Positions 54,295 through 61,791 of a stretch of DNA of 64,000 bases are shown in pieces. Source of the stretch: Paraburkholderia sp. D15 (GTDB taxonomy: Bacteria > Pseudomonadota > Gammaproteobacteria > Burkholderiales > Burkholderiaceae); the NCBI RefSeq assembly GCF_029910215.1, contig NZ_CP110396.1, forward strand, positions 3,038,001-3,102,000, read 5' to 3'. Made by a program: the position numbers and the translations under genes. The notes beneath the pieces are model-generated. The model did not search any database. It was given only the letters and a program-made list of their open reading frames with translations, and was not told the origin of the DNA. Within the stretch, counting starts at the first letter, position 1. Every line of letters starts with the position of its first letter.

Positions 54295-54333
54295 CTTTCG
54301 TTACCGAAAGGACTTGGGCTTACCAAACCAAGT
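54295..54333. promoter_or_regulatory. Two inverted repeats upstream of the monooxygenase
   Basis: CTTTCG-TTAC-CGAAAG at 54295-54310 is a perfect inverted repeat. ACTTGG (54312-54317) and CCAAGT (54328-54333) form a second one with a 10-base gap. Both are about 130-170 bases before the start codon and could be operator sites. Confidence 0.45.
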
Positions 54334-54405
54334 CTGCCTTTTCCGACACGGCTTTATATCATCGTGGCGGGGAGGGTGCAACAGGGGCGGGGTTGATTAC
54401 CCACG

Positions 54406-55593
54406 TTAATGGATCATGCTGGTTTCCCGGATAAATAACTGACTCACGTTGAAATAGTAGCTGTGAGCGTTACCGTCCTGATCGGTCGCGTCGATGATGT
54501 CGTAACGCTGGTCACCCTTTTGTACCAGCCTTTGACGGGTAAAGCGCATCTGCTTGGCGGCGAGCCACGAGAATTCCTCCGATGTCGCCACGATGTGAAT
54601 CGCGGACTCGGGCGTCGATCCGTCGCCGCTATGCGCGATATCCTGAGTAATACCGAACAGGAACAGACGCGCGTCGATTTGCGCCTCGACGTTCCCGGTC
54701 TTGCCTAGCAGGAAGCTATAGTTCGAGATCACGCTGAAGATCGGAATCTGCTGCAGCGGACGCACGCGTTCGATTTCGCGGAGTTTCGACAGCGCCGCAT
54801 TGAAGTCGCCTCGCTGCGCAAGTGCCATCGCGTCGCGATTGGACTCGTTGCACAGTTGGATCAGTTCCGGATAGTTAAAGCTCTGGTCGTTCAGGAACTT
54901 CACGCGCTCTTCATGTGCGTGCGTCAGCGCGGTCTGATATTGGCCGTCTTTCGGCGAAACCGGTAGCGGCGCGAAGATATCGTGCGCTGTCTTGTTCAGC
55001 GACGCGACGAATCGCGGCGTTAACCTGAAGTACACCACGACCGCCTGTCCCGCCGTTGCTGTACTGGTGTAAGTGACCGCCTGAAGATCCTCGCCATGGT
55101 AGGGATAACCGCGTGCGCCGGATAGATGGCCTGACTGCGAGTCGACCCAGTCAGTGAGTTCGGCGACGGTGATGACGCGTACCGGATCGTCCGGCGTGGC
55201 GCCGCTGCCAGACTGTTTTTGAAGAATGTTTGCCATGGCGGCGGCGCGCTCGTCGCATCCCGACGCATCGTCCGGTTTGGAAAGTTTTTTGTAAATCCGT
55301 TTGCACAGTAGTTGTACGTCGAAGCTGGGAAACTGCGTCAACGGTGCGTACTTTTGCAGCGTCTGGAGGTGGGCGAGGGCATCGGCTTCGTTGCCGGCCT
55401 GATCGGCTGCGTTCGCATCACGGACCACCGCCTGAATTTCCTTCGAGAGCGTCTGCAGGTCGATCTTGTTGTCCTGCTCGAACGCCTGTCGTTGCGATTG
55501 CAACTGTTCGGTAATTGAAAGCGGCTCAGCGGCGAAGCATGTGACGGATAACGCAACGAGCAACGTGCTGACCAGACATCCAGACTGACGCAT
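54406..55593 (-). CDS. Secreted protein with an internal duplication
   Basis: The 395-residue protein has a signal peptide (GCLVSTLLVALSVTCFAAEP), so it is periplasmic. It repeats one module: ALAHLQTLQKYAPLTQFPSF is matched by ALSKLREIERVRPLQQIPIF later, and SGATPDDPVRVITVAELTDWV by DGSTPESAIHIVATSEEFSWL. The second half of each module resembles DUF4919-type proteins of unknown function. The first module has an inserted loop (GHLSGARGYPYHG) and a different last strand. The helices look like tetratricopeptide-like repeats. It stands alone between the monooxygenase and LysR genes on the same strand. Function is unknown. Confidence 0.75.
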   Translation of the reverse strand: MRQSGCLVSTLLVALSVTCFAAEPLSITEQLQSQRQAFEQDNKIDLQTLSKEIQAVVRDANAADQAGNEADALAHLQTLQKYAPLTQFPSFDVQLLCKRIYKKLSKPDDASGCDERAAAMANILQKQSGSGATPDDPVRVITVAELTDWVDSQSGHLSGARGYPYHGEDLQAVTYTSTATAGQAVVVYFRLTPRFVASLNKTAHDIFAPLPVSPKDGQYQTALTHAHEERVKFLNDQSFNYPELIQLCNESNRDAMALAQRGDFNAALSKLREIERVRPLQQIPIFSVISNYSFLLGKTGNVEAQIDARLFLFGITQDIAHSGDGSTPESAIHIVATSEEFSWLAAKQMRFTRQRLVQKGDQRYDIIDATDQDGNAHSYYFNVSQLFIRETSMIH

Positions 55594-55754
55594 GCCTTCC
55601 CCTTGGATGAGATATTGGTATCGTGGATGACAAAAGCCATGGAAGCGGCTTTCATCTGTAATTTTTTTTGCGAGCGAATGACTAAAAATCGCGCGGGAAA
55701 AAGTCTATCACGCAGATCTGTCTCTACTATTGCGCGGGCATTATTCAAGCGCGC

Positions 55755-56666
55755 TTATTCTTCCTTGAACCTGACGTGCTCGATGAACGCACGCAGTTTG
55801 GGCAGAACTTGATGTCTGCCCGAGTGATACAGAAACACACCCGGCGTCATCACGGCGAACGTCGACAGCAGCGGCACGAGGCGCTCTTCGGCAATGGCGC
55901 TTGCGGCAAGTGGCCTGGGCACCTGCGCAAGACCCACGCCGCGAATCGCCGCGCCGACGAGCGTGGGGTAGTCGCGGGCAATGAGCGATCCGGAAACGCT
56001 GGCTTCCACGCGCCGGCCGGCATCGAGAAAAGCCCACGGTGCGATCGACCCGTTCGAGCGTCGCATGCGCAGGCAGTTGTGTTCACGCAGATCGTCTATA
56101 TTCTCCGGGCGCTTGCGCTGCTGAAGATAGTTTGGGCTCCCGATAACCTCGAATGGAAACGGCGGCGTCAATCGCACCGCAACCATGTCGGCCTCGATGA
56201 ACTGGCCCATGCGGACACCTGCATCGAATCCTTGCGCCGCCAGATCCACCAGCTCCGCGCTGGCGACGATCTCGACCTGCACATCGGGACAGGCTTCGCA
56301 GAACGAGGCAATCAACGGCTCCAGCACGATCGGCACCACTGAACTCGGTACCGAGAGTCGCAACAGCCCGGACGGTTTCTGTCCGAGTTCACGCACGTCT
56401 TCGCTTGCATCGACAAGTTCCTCGAATGCGGGTTTCGCGCGAGCGAGAAAGCGTTCACCGGCTTCGGTCAAACCGACGCTGCGGGTTGTGCGAACGAATA
56501 GCGCCGCGCCGATACGTGTTTCGAGCAAACGTATCGTCTGGCTGATCGCCGAAGGCGTGACGCCGAGTTCCGCCGCGGCGCGGCGAAAGCTGCGGTGCCG
56601 GGCAACGCTGAGGAAGGCTTCGACGCCGTCGAGCGCGCCTTGCCGGACTGTGAAGTTCTGCTTCAT
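55755..56666 (-). CDS. LysR-family regulator
   Basis: The 303-residue protein has the LysR helix-turn-helix near residues 15-60 (VARHRSFRRAAAELGVTPSAISQTIRLLETRIGAALF, split here) and an effector domain with a PVEF-like pocket including FDAGVRMGQFIEADMVAVRL. It resembles the DsdC/GcvA branch by the AGVRxG stretch. It is divergent from a small membrane protein gene at 56804, with 137 bases between them, which is the likely target. The ATG at 56666 is clear. The ligand is unknown. Confidence 0.9.
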   Translation of the reverse strand: MKQNFTVRQGALDGVEAFLSVARHRSFRRAAAELGVTPSAISQTIRLLETRIGAALFVRTTRSVGLTEAGERFLARAKPAFEELVDASEDVRELGQKPSGLLRLSVPSSVVPIVLEPLIASFCEACPDVQVEIVASAELVDLAAQGFDAGVRMGQFIEADMVAVRLTPPFPFEVIGSPNYLQQRKRPENIDDLREHNCLRMRRSNGSIAPWAFLDAGRRVEASVSGSLIARDYPTLVGAAIRGVGLAQVPRPLAASAIAEERLVPLLSTFAVMTPGVFLYHSGRHQVLPKLRAFIEHVRFKEE

Positions 56667-56803
56667 GGCCCGTCCATGTTAGCGCGGCTAGTCGCTTGCC
56701 GGTAGCGCTCCTAGACTCTAGGTGCGGATCGGGCAATCCCGGTTCCGTACTCCGCCCGCGGTGCGTGATGCCGCGCCGGTCCGTCCCTGCCTGGAGCGCC
56801 GCC

Positions 56804-57325
56804 ATGTCGCCTGAAGTTATCTTTCCGATCCAACTGATTCTCGGCTACGCTGCGTGGCTGCCTTGCGTGATGGCGTATGGGCTGCCGAGACTCGAATCGA
56901 TGGATCGCGCCGCCGCGCAACGCGCGATCGCCACGCTGCACAGTTTCCGCTTTTTCGGGCTCGTGTTCGTGCTTCCGGGCGTGGTCGGTGCGAATCTGCC
57001 TGGCGGCTTCGCGCAGTTCGCCGCGTACGCCGATTTCGCGACCGGTTTGCTGGCGTTGCTCGCCGTGTTGACTTTCAAGGCGCGGCGTTTGTTCTGGTTT
57101 TTCGTGGTTGCCTTCAATGTCGTTGGGGCGGCGGACATTCTCATCGACTACTACCACGCGATCCGGCTCGGTCTTCCCGCGATGGCCGGGCAGTTCGGCG
57201 CCGCCTATGCGATTCCCGTCGTCTATGTGCCTCTGCTGATGATCACGCATGGCGTGGCGTTCTATCTGCTGATGCGCCCGTCGCCCAGCGCGGCGTGGTC
57301 GCTCGCCGGGAACACGACGCCCTGA
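56804..57325 (+). CDS. Small membrane protein divergent from LysR
   Basis: The 173-residue protein has four or five hydrophobic segments (about residues 5-24, 48-66, 73-95, 97-117 and 132-155), so it is integral in the inner membrane. LPCVMAYGLPRLESMDRAAAQRAIATLHSFRFFGLVF near the start is conserved in form among small proteobacterial membrane proteins of unknown function. GGAG lies close before the ATG at 56804, which excludes a longer frame. Its divergent neighbour, a LysR regulator, may control it. I cannot assign a transport or enzymatic role. Confidence 0.75.
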   Translation: MSPEVIFPIQLILGYAAWLPCVMAYGLPRLESMDRAAAQRAIATLHSFRFFGLVFVLPGVVGANLPGGFAQFAAYADFATGLLALLAVLTFKARRLFWFFVVAFNVVGAADILIDYYHAIRLGLPAMAGQFGAAYAIPVVYVPLLMITHGVAFYLLMRPSPSAAWSLAGNTTP

Positions 57326-57631
57326 ATCGACTGCGTATCGCAAGATGGCGTGCGTGAGAGCGCTGCGCCGGAAAGCGAAATGCAAGCTTGGCCATTGCAA
57401 TATCGTGACTCTATTTGTCAGTTCTCTAAGGTGTTAGCAGAGTCATTTTTTACCGGTAAAAACGTCGCTGAGGACATTCCCTTATTCGCTCTTTTCCCGC
57501 TTCAGGAAGGCTGCAAACGCGTCGATAACGCAAAGACATGAGAGGGCGATTTCAGCTTGAGATCGCATTGCTCATTTCAACTTTCGACGGTCGCCGGTTT
57601 GCGTTGCCGCCATGTTTAGCGAGGTGAAGCT
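57326..57631. other. Intergenic region with an AT-rich palindrome
   Basis: These 306 bases contain no gene. They are AT-rich in the middle and hold the palindrome at 57447-57462 upstream of the proline/glutamine-rich secreted protein gene. Confidence 0.6.
57447..57462. promoter_or_regulatory. Perfect 16-bp palindrome
   Basis: TTTTTACCGGTAAAAA reads the same on both strands. It is 170 bases before the next start codon and could bind a dimeric regulator; its role is unknown. Confidence 0.4.
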
Positions 57632-58474
57632 GTGAAAATGAAATTGCTATCAGGGATTTCAATGTCCGTCGCGTTGTTGTCGGGCATGCTGCCGCCCGCT
57701 ACCGCGCGTGCCGATGGTCCCGTGTCCGCATACGGCAAGGGCGCGATGGACGCTTCGCTCGATCCGGGCGAGGAGCGCATGACCGCCGACGAAGAGAACA
57801 ACGCGCGTTTGAAAGATATCAGCGACGCCTATCACAACGGTTACAACGCGCGAGCGAAAGAAGATGCGGAAACCTATGCATCGTTGCGCGAGCAATTGAA
57901 GCGCCCATCGAAGGTCGCGCCGAATCAGGTGATGCCGCCGCTGCCCGAGGGTGTGCCGGGCGACGAGGAGGCGCAGGTGAATCCGGTGCAGAAGCCGCAT
58001 GTGGTTCAGCGCGCGTTGCTGGCTCAACAGCCGCCGCAACCAGTGCCGCAGGTTCAGCAGCCGCAATACCGCCAGGCATATCAGCAACCGCTGCAACCGC
58101 AGCAACCGCAGTACGTGCCTCAACCGCCTCAGGCAGTGGCGTATCAGCAGGCGCCGGAATACGCGGAAGCGCCGCCCGCCTATGCGCAGGCGCAGGAGAT
58201 GTACAGCCCGGCAGGCTATGCCGAGGAGGAAGCCTATGCGCCTGCGCCTGCGCCTCGTCTCGCGCAGCCGGTGCAATACATGCCCGTCTATGCACAGCCC
58301 ACGTATGTGCCGCAACCGCCTCCGCAAGCACTAGCGCAACCGGTGATCATGGTGGCGCGTCCTGCCGCATACCCGGGATATCGCCGGGCTTATTGGGCGC
58401 GGCCGTATCGACGCCCCGCGCCGGTTCATTACGGTTACGCCGTGCAGGCCGGCGACTATCGCGACTGGCAGTAG
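57632..58474 (+). CDS. Secreted proline/glutamine-rich protein
   Basis: The 280-residue protein has a signal peptide (ISMSVALLSGMLPPATARA) and then, from about residue 120 to 235, a low-complexity region rich in Q, P, Y and A with forms such as QPQYRQAYQQPLQPQQPQY. The C-terminus is basic and aromatic (YPGYRRAYWARPYRRPAPVHYGY). Residues 28-110 are more ordered and acidic. It is probably a periplasmic or surface protein of structural type. GTG at 57632 has GAGG at a good distance; ATG at 57638 is an alternative. A strong terminator follows at 58504. The family is not recognised. Confidence 0.75.
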   Translation: MKMKLLSGISMSVALLSGMLPPATARADGPVSAYGKGAMDASLDPGEERMTADEENNARLKDISDAYHNGYNARAKEDAETYASLREQLKRPSKVAPNQVMPPLPEGVPGDEEAQVNPVQKPHVVQRALLAQQPPQPVPQVQQPQYRQAYQQPLQPQQPQYVPQPPQAVAYQQAPEYAEAPPAYAQAQEMYSPAGYAEEEAYAPAPAPRLAQPVQYMPVYAQPTYVPQPPPQALAQPVIMVARPAAYPGYRRAYWARPYRRPAPVHYGYAVQAGDYRDWQ

Positions 58475-58503
58475 ACACGGCGCTTTTCTCGCACGACGTA
58501 ATA

Positions 58504-58539
58504 ACGCCTCGCCGGCTGACAAAGCTGGCGAGGCGTTTT
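58504..58539 (+). terminator. Intrinsic terminator after the proline-rich gene
   Basis: ACGCCTCGCC pairs perfectly with GGCGAGGCGT across a 13-base loop, followed by a T-run. It ends the 57632-58474 transcript. Confidence 0.85.
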
Positions 58540-58672
58540 ACATGGCACCTGGCCGGGCGAATTGCATGCGCATATCACGTCGCGCGATTAACAAAGCGTT
58601 TTATCTTGCTTGGGTTCGGAGAGGTGATACGACAGAATTTTTTGGGTCCATCAATCAAAACAAGGAAAAAGA

Positions 58673-60031
58673 ATGACCCTGCCTCTCGGACTCGCACGCT
58701 CCACACTGAACCGCTCCATTCGCATCGCAAGTATGACGGCGGTGCTCGCTACATCGGCAACACCGGCACTCGCCGTTTCGCCGCTCGTTACCGCGGATCA
58801 GATATCGCTCGACACGCTAGCCGTGCAGGTCAACCAGGACAATGGCTATCCGGTACTGAAAGCCGAGGCGAAGGCCGCTTATGCATTGGCGTACGGCGGC
58901 AATGTGAGCGCGGAAGCCGCGAGCCGGCTCGACAATGCGATCAACGAATTGGCATTCAGCTCCATTCAGAAAGCGGTGAATAGCGATCCGTTCAATCCGA
59001 AAGTGTATTGGGTCGATGCACCACCGCGTAATCTCTCGGGTGTCAATGTACCTGGTGGACGCTATTCCTACGATAACCCCGACAACATATACCGCATCGT
59101 TCCGATCGACGGCTCGTCGCGCTACGTGATCAACGGCAAGCGGACATTTCCGGGGCCAACGGACGTGACCTTCTCGTTGATCAGCAATCCGAATTCGCAG
59201 CAGACGGTAGCGATACTCGCGGGCAAGGATCTGGTGGTGAATGCGGACGGTACATTCACGATCACGGTGGACAGTTCTCCGGCCAATGGTCGAGTCAATC
59301 ATATCCAGTCGACCGGGCAGGCTCAGCAGCTTTTCATTCGTAATAACCTCGGCAACTGGAATACGGAAACGCCGGACTCGTTGAGCGTGCAACGGATCGC
59401 CGACGGCAGTGTTCATCTGCCGAAAGGTCCGATTGCGATTGCAGCAACGGCGTGGCTCGATTTGCAGGAGTCGATCGTCGATTACGGGGCGGGCGCGCTT
59501 GGGTTGAAGATGCATACCAATCCGGTCAATACGGTATCGAGTCCGTCCGTTTCGTCGACGCTCGGTACGCTGACCACGCAAGCGAGTTCATTCGGTTATT
59601 TCAAGCTGGCCGACGACGAGGCATTGGTCGCGACGGTGAAAACCGGCGGCGCGGGTTACGTGGTATTCCCCGTAACCGATCCGTGGATGGTCACCGTCGA
59701 TCCGATCAACCATCAATCGAGCCTGAACAACGTGCAGGCGACGCCGAATGCGGACGGTAGTTTTACGTTTGTCGTATCGGTGAAAGATCCGGGTGTGGCG
59801 AACTGGATCGACCCGGTCGGCTTGCATGAAGGGACCATCATGGTGCGCTGGCAGAACCTGCCCGCGACAACGCCGGCTAGCGGCGGTCCGGCGATCCAGA
59901 CGCAGGTGGTCAAACTGGGCGATCTGGCCAGCGTGTTGCCGGCGGGGACCCGTTATGTGACGGCGGACCAGCGCGCGCAGCAGGTGGCGAAACGGGCGCA
60001 GGGGTATGCGCGAAGGGTGGCGGTGAAGTAG
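58673..60031 (+). CDS. Secreted protein, DUF1214-like
   Basis: The 452-residue protein starts with a signal peptide (SIRIASMTAVLATSATPALA). The mature part has NPDNIYRIVPIDGSSRYVINGKR and, near the end, PGVANWIDPVGLHEGTIMVRWQ; the pairing of 'NPDN..Y...ID....Y.i.G' with 'NW.D..G..eG...RW' is the pattern of DUF1214/DUF1254-type proteins, which are exported and of unknown function. The middle is beta-rich. The C-terminal 40 residues are helical and positively charged. A Shine-Dalgarno-like AAGGAAAAAG precedes the ATG. It stands alone on this strand and no regulator is adjacent. Confidence 0.7.
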   Translation: MTLPLGLARSTLNRSIRIASMTAVLATSATPALAVSPLVTADQISLDTLAVQVNQDNGYPVLKAEAKAAYALAYGGNVSAEAASRLDNAINELAFSSIQKAVNSDPFNPKVYWVDAPPRNLSGVNVPGGRYSYDNPDNIYRIVPIDGSSRYVINGKRTFPGPTDVTFSLISNPNSQQTVAILAGKDLVVNADGTFTITVDSSPANGRVNHIQSTGQAQQLFIRNNLGNWNTETPDSLSVQRIADGSVHLPKGPIAIAATAWLDLQESIVDYGAGALGLKMHTNPVNTVSSPSVSSTLGTLTTQASSFGYFKLADDEALVATVKTGGAGYVVFPVTDPWMVTVDPINHQSSLNNVQATPNADGSFTFVVSVKDPGVANWIDPVGLHEGTIMVRWQNLPATTPASGGPAIQTQVVKLGDLASVLPAGTRYVTADQRAQQVAKRAQGYARRVAVK

Positions 60032-60114
60032 TCGAATCAAGCGACGTGATGCCGGGTTCCCGTTTGCATCTGTTCGGGAGCCCGCGTTCGACTCGTCGAT
60101 GAAAGCTGAAGCCG

Positions 60115-60678
60115 CTACTCCAGCAGCGCCAAAGCCTCCCCCAGCGTCAGCACCGTCGTACGCGACTCGAAAGCGGTAGCGAACAAACGCTCATGAACGA
60201 CCTGATCCGGGTCATAACAACAATCCTTGACCGTGAACAGGCGAAAGTCCGCATCGCTCGCATACGCAACGGACGAGAACATCACACCGGTCGACGCAAT
60301 GCCCACCATGATCAGTGTATCGACATTGCGCTCGGCAAGTCGCGCCTGAAGATCGGTGCCGAAAAACACACTCGCCCGATGGGCAATGACAAGCGGTTCT
60401 TCCGGACGCTGCCCTAGCTCCGGCGCGGTTCGATCGTCGACGAAAAGACCGAGTTGCTTGATCCCCTGGCCGTTCTTGTTCAACGGACTGACCTCGGGAT
60501 AACCCGCCTGAAACCGGAGATTGGCGAAATAGACGCCGACGCCTTTGGCCCGCGCCGCATCGCATAGCTTGCGGGTGTTATCGAGTAAACCCGGCGCGAC
60601 ATCGGGAAACAGTCCGAGAATATCGGTCTGGTAATGCATGACGATCAGCGCGGTTTGCGCCGCCACGATTGCATCCAT
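60115..60678 (-). CDS. Isochorismatase-fold protein lacking the catalytic triad
   Basis: The 187-residue protein has the cysteine-hydrolase (isochorismatase) fold, but the usual D-K-C triad is replaced: His15 in IVMHYQTDIL where Asp is normal, His100 in VIAHRASVFFGTDL where Lys is normal, and Gly131 in GIASTGVMFSS where Cys is normal. Some known relatives such as PhzD lack the Cys too, but keep the Asp. It may be a different hydrolase or a binding protein. GGAGG seven bases before the ATG at 60678 sets the start over a GTG two codons upstream. Its LysR neighbour and the amidohydrolase gene suggest a shared pathway. Confidence 0.85.
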   Translation of the reverse strand: MDAIVAAQTALIVMHYQTDILGLFPDVAPGLLDNTRKLCDAARAKGVGVYFANLRFQAGYPEVSPLNKNGQGIKQLGLFVDDRTAPELGQRPEEPLVIAHRASVFFGTDLQARLAERNVDTLIMVGIASTGVMFSSVAYASDADFRLFTVKDCCYDPDQVVHERLFATAFESRTTVLTLGEALALLE

Positions 60679-60735
60679 TCGCACGCCTCCTTGATATCGA
60701 CACGCATCTTCCGAGCGACCAAAACACTCGCATGC

Positions 60736-61638
60736 TCAACCGCTCATTTCCCCCAGCTTCCCCATGATCTCCTCGGCGAGCAGCATGCTCGCGAGCCCAT
60801 GTCCGTGCTTTTCGCGGCGCACAAGCGCCAGCGCATTCTTGCTGAACACCCGGTCGCGGATCTGCCGGTAAACCAGCAACTCCTGACGGTGCTCCTCGGC
60901 GATATCGAACTTGCTGAGAAACGCAATGCTCTCGCTCGCGGCGGCCAGGCGTTTCATCGTTTCGATCGAGTTCGTTCGAAATGCGGGCTCCACGCTGAGT
61001 CCCGCTTCCTCGAACGTATCGGCGACGATCCCGTGCATCAGCATTGAACGGTCGGCAAAGATCAGAGGATAGGACGTGCAATACGCGAGGGGAATGGATT
61101 CCATGCGCGCCAATGCATGAGTGGGCGAAATCACGGCGCCGAGGCTCGTGTCCATTTCCCACAGCGTTTCGAGTTGCGGCGTGGGCGGCAGATTGAAGCC
61201 CAGGCCAAGATCGGCGTCGCCGCTGGATACCGCGTCGGCTATCTCGCGCGTGAACATCACGCGGATCGAGATCTGGATATGCGGGTGGCTGGCGCAGAAG
61301 CTCGCGGCGGCGGTCGAGGCAATGCCGCTCGCGAGCCCGGTCACGGTGGCGATGATCACCTCGCCCTTCTGCAGAGTCTTCAAATCCCGAATCTCCGCTT
61401 CGACCTGACGATATTCGAGAATGGTCCTGCGTACGTGGGCAAGCAGAATCTCACCGGCCGCCGTGGGCCGCAGCCCGCGCGGCAACCGCTCGAATAGCGG
61501 TTCGCCGATCTCTTCCTCGAGCAGCAGCAGATGCTTGTTGATCGCCGATGGGGCAATGTGCAGCTTTTCTCCGGCGGCGCGAATGGAGCCGGACCGTGCG
61601 ACTTCGTCGATATACCGCAGCAATCGTGAATGAAGCAT
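60736..61638 (-). CDS. LysR-family regulator of the amidohydrolase cluster
   Basis: The 300-residue protein has a LysR helix-turn-helix (AGEKLHIAPSAINKHLLLLEEEIGEPLF near residue 22) and an effector domain. GGGGAAC before the ATG at 61638 fixes the start and rejects a longer frame. It is divergent from the amidohydrolase gene at 61792, and a perfect inverted repeat, TGCACG-CTC-CGTGCA (61681-61695), lies between them as a likely binding site. The isochorismatase-fold gene starts 57 bases downstream on the same strand and could be in the same transcript. The inducer is unknown, perhaps the amidohydrolase substrate. Confidence 0.88.
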   Translation of the reverse strand: MLHSRLLRYIDEVARSGSIRAAGEKLHIAPSAINKHLLLLEEEIGEPLFERLPRGLRPTAAGEILLAHVRRTILEYRQVEAEIRDLKTLQKGEVIIATVTGLASGIASTAAASFCASHPHIQISIRVMFTREIADAVSSGDADLGLGFNLPPTPQLETLWEMDTSLGAVISPTHALARMESIPLAYCTSYPLIFADRSMLMHGIVADTFEEAGLSVEPAFRTNSIETMKRLAAASESIAFLSKFDIAEEHRQELLVYRQIRDRVFSKNALALVRREKHGHGLASMLLAEEIMGKLGEMSG

Positions 61639-61680
61639 GTTCCCCTGCCTCCCTGGTCGGAGGCCATCGTACTCGAAAAG

Positions 61681-61695
61681 TGCACGCTCCGTGCA
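61681..61695. promoter_or_regulatory. Inverted repeat in the LysR/amidohydrolase gap
   Basis: TGCACG and CGTGCA are perfect arms around CTC. The site lies 43 bases from the LysR start and 97 from the amidohydrolase start, a fitting place for LysR binding. Confidence 0.5.
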
Positions 61696-61791
61696 AAAAA
61701 CGCTTGTTTTTAGAAACGCTCGCTTCCTTCCTAATGACGTCAGCCGCAGTCGTCGGCGGCACAAGCAGCTTCAACCATTGAGGAAGAGATC

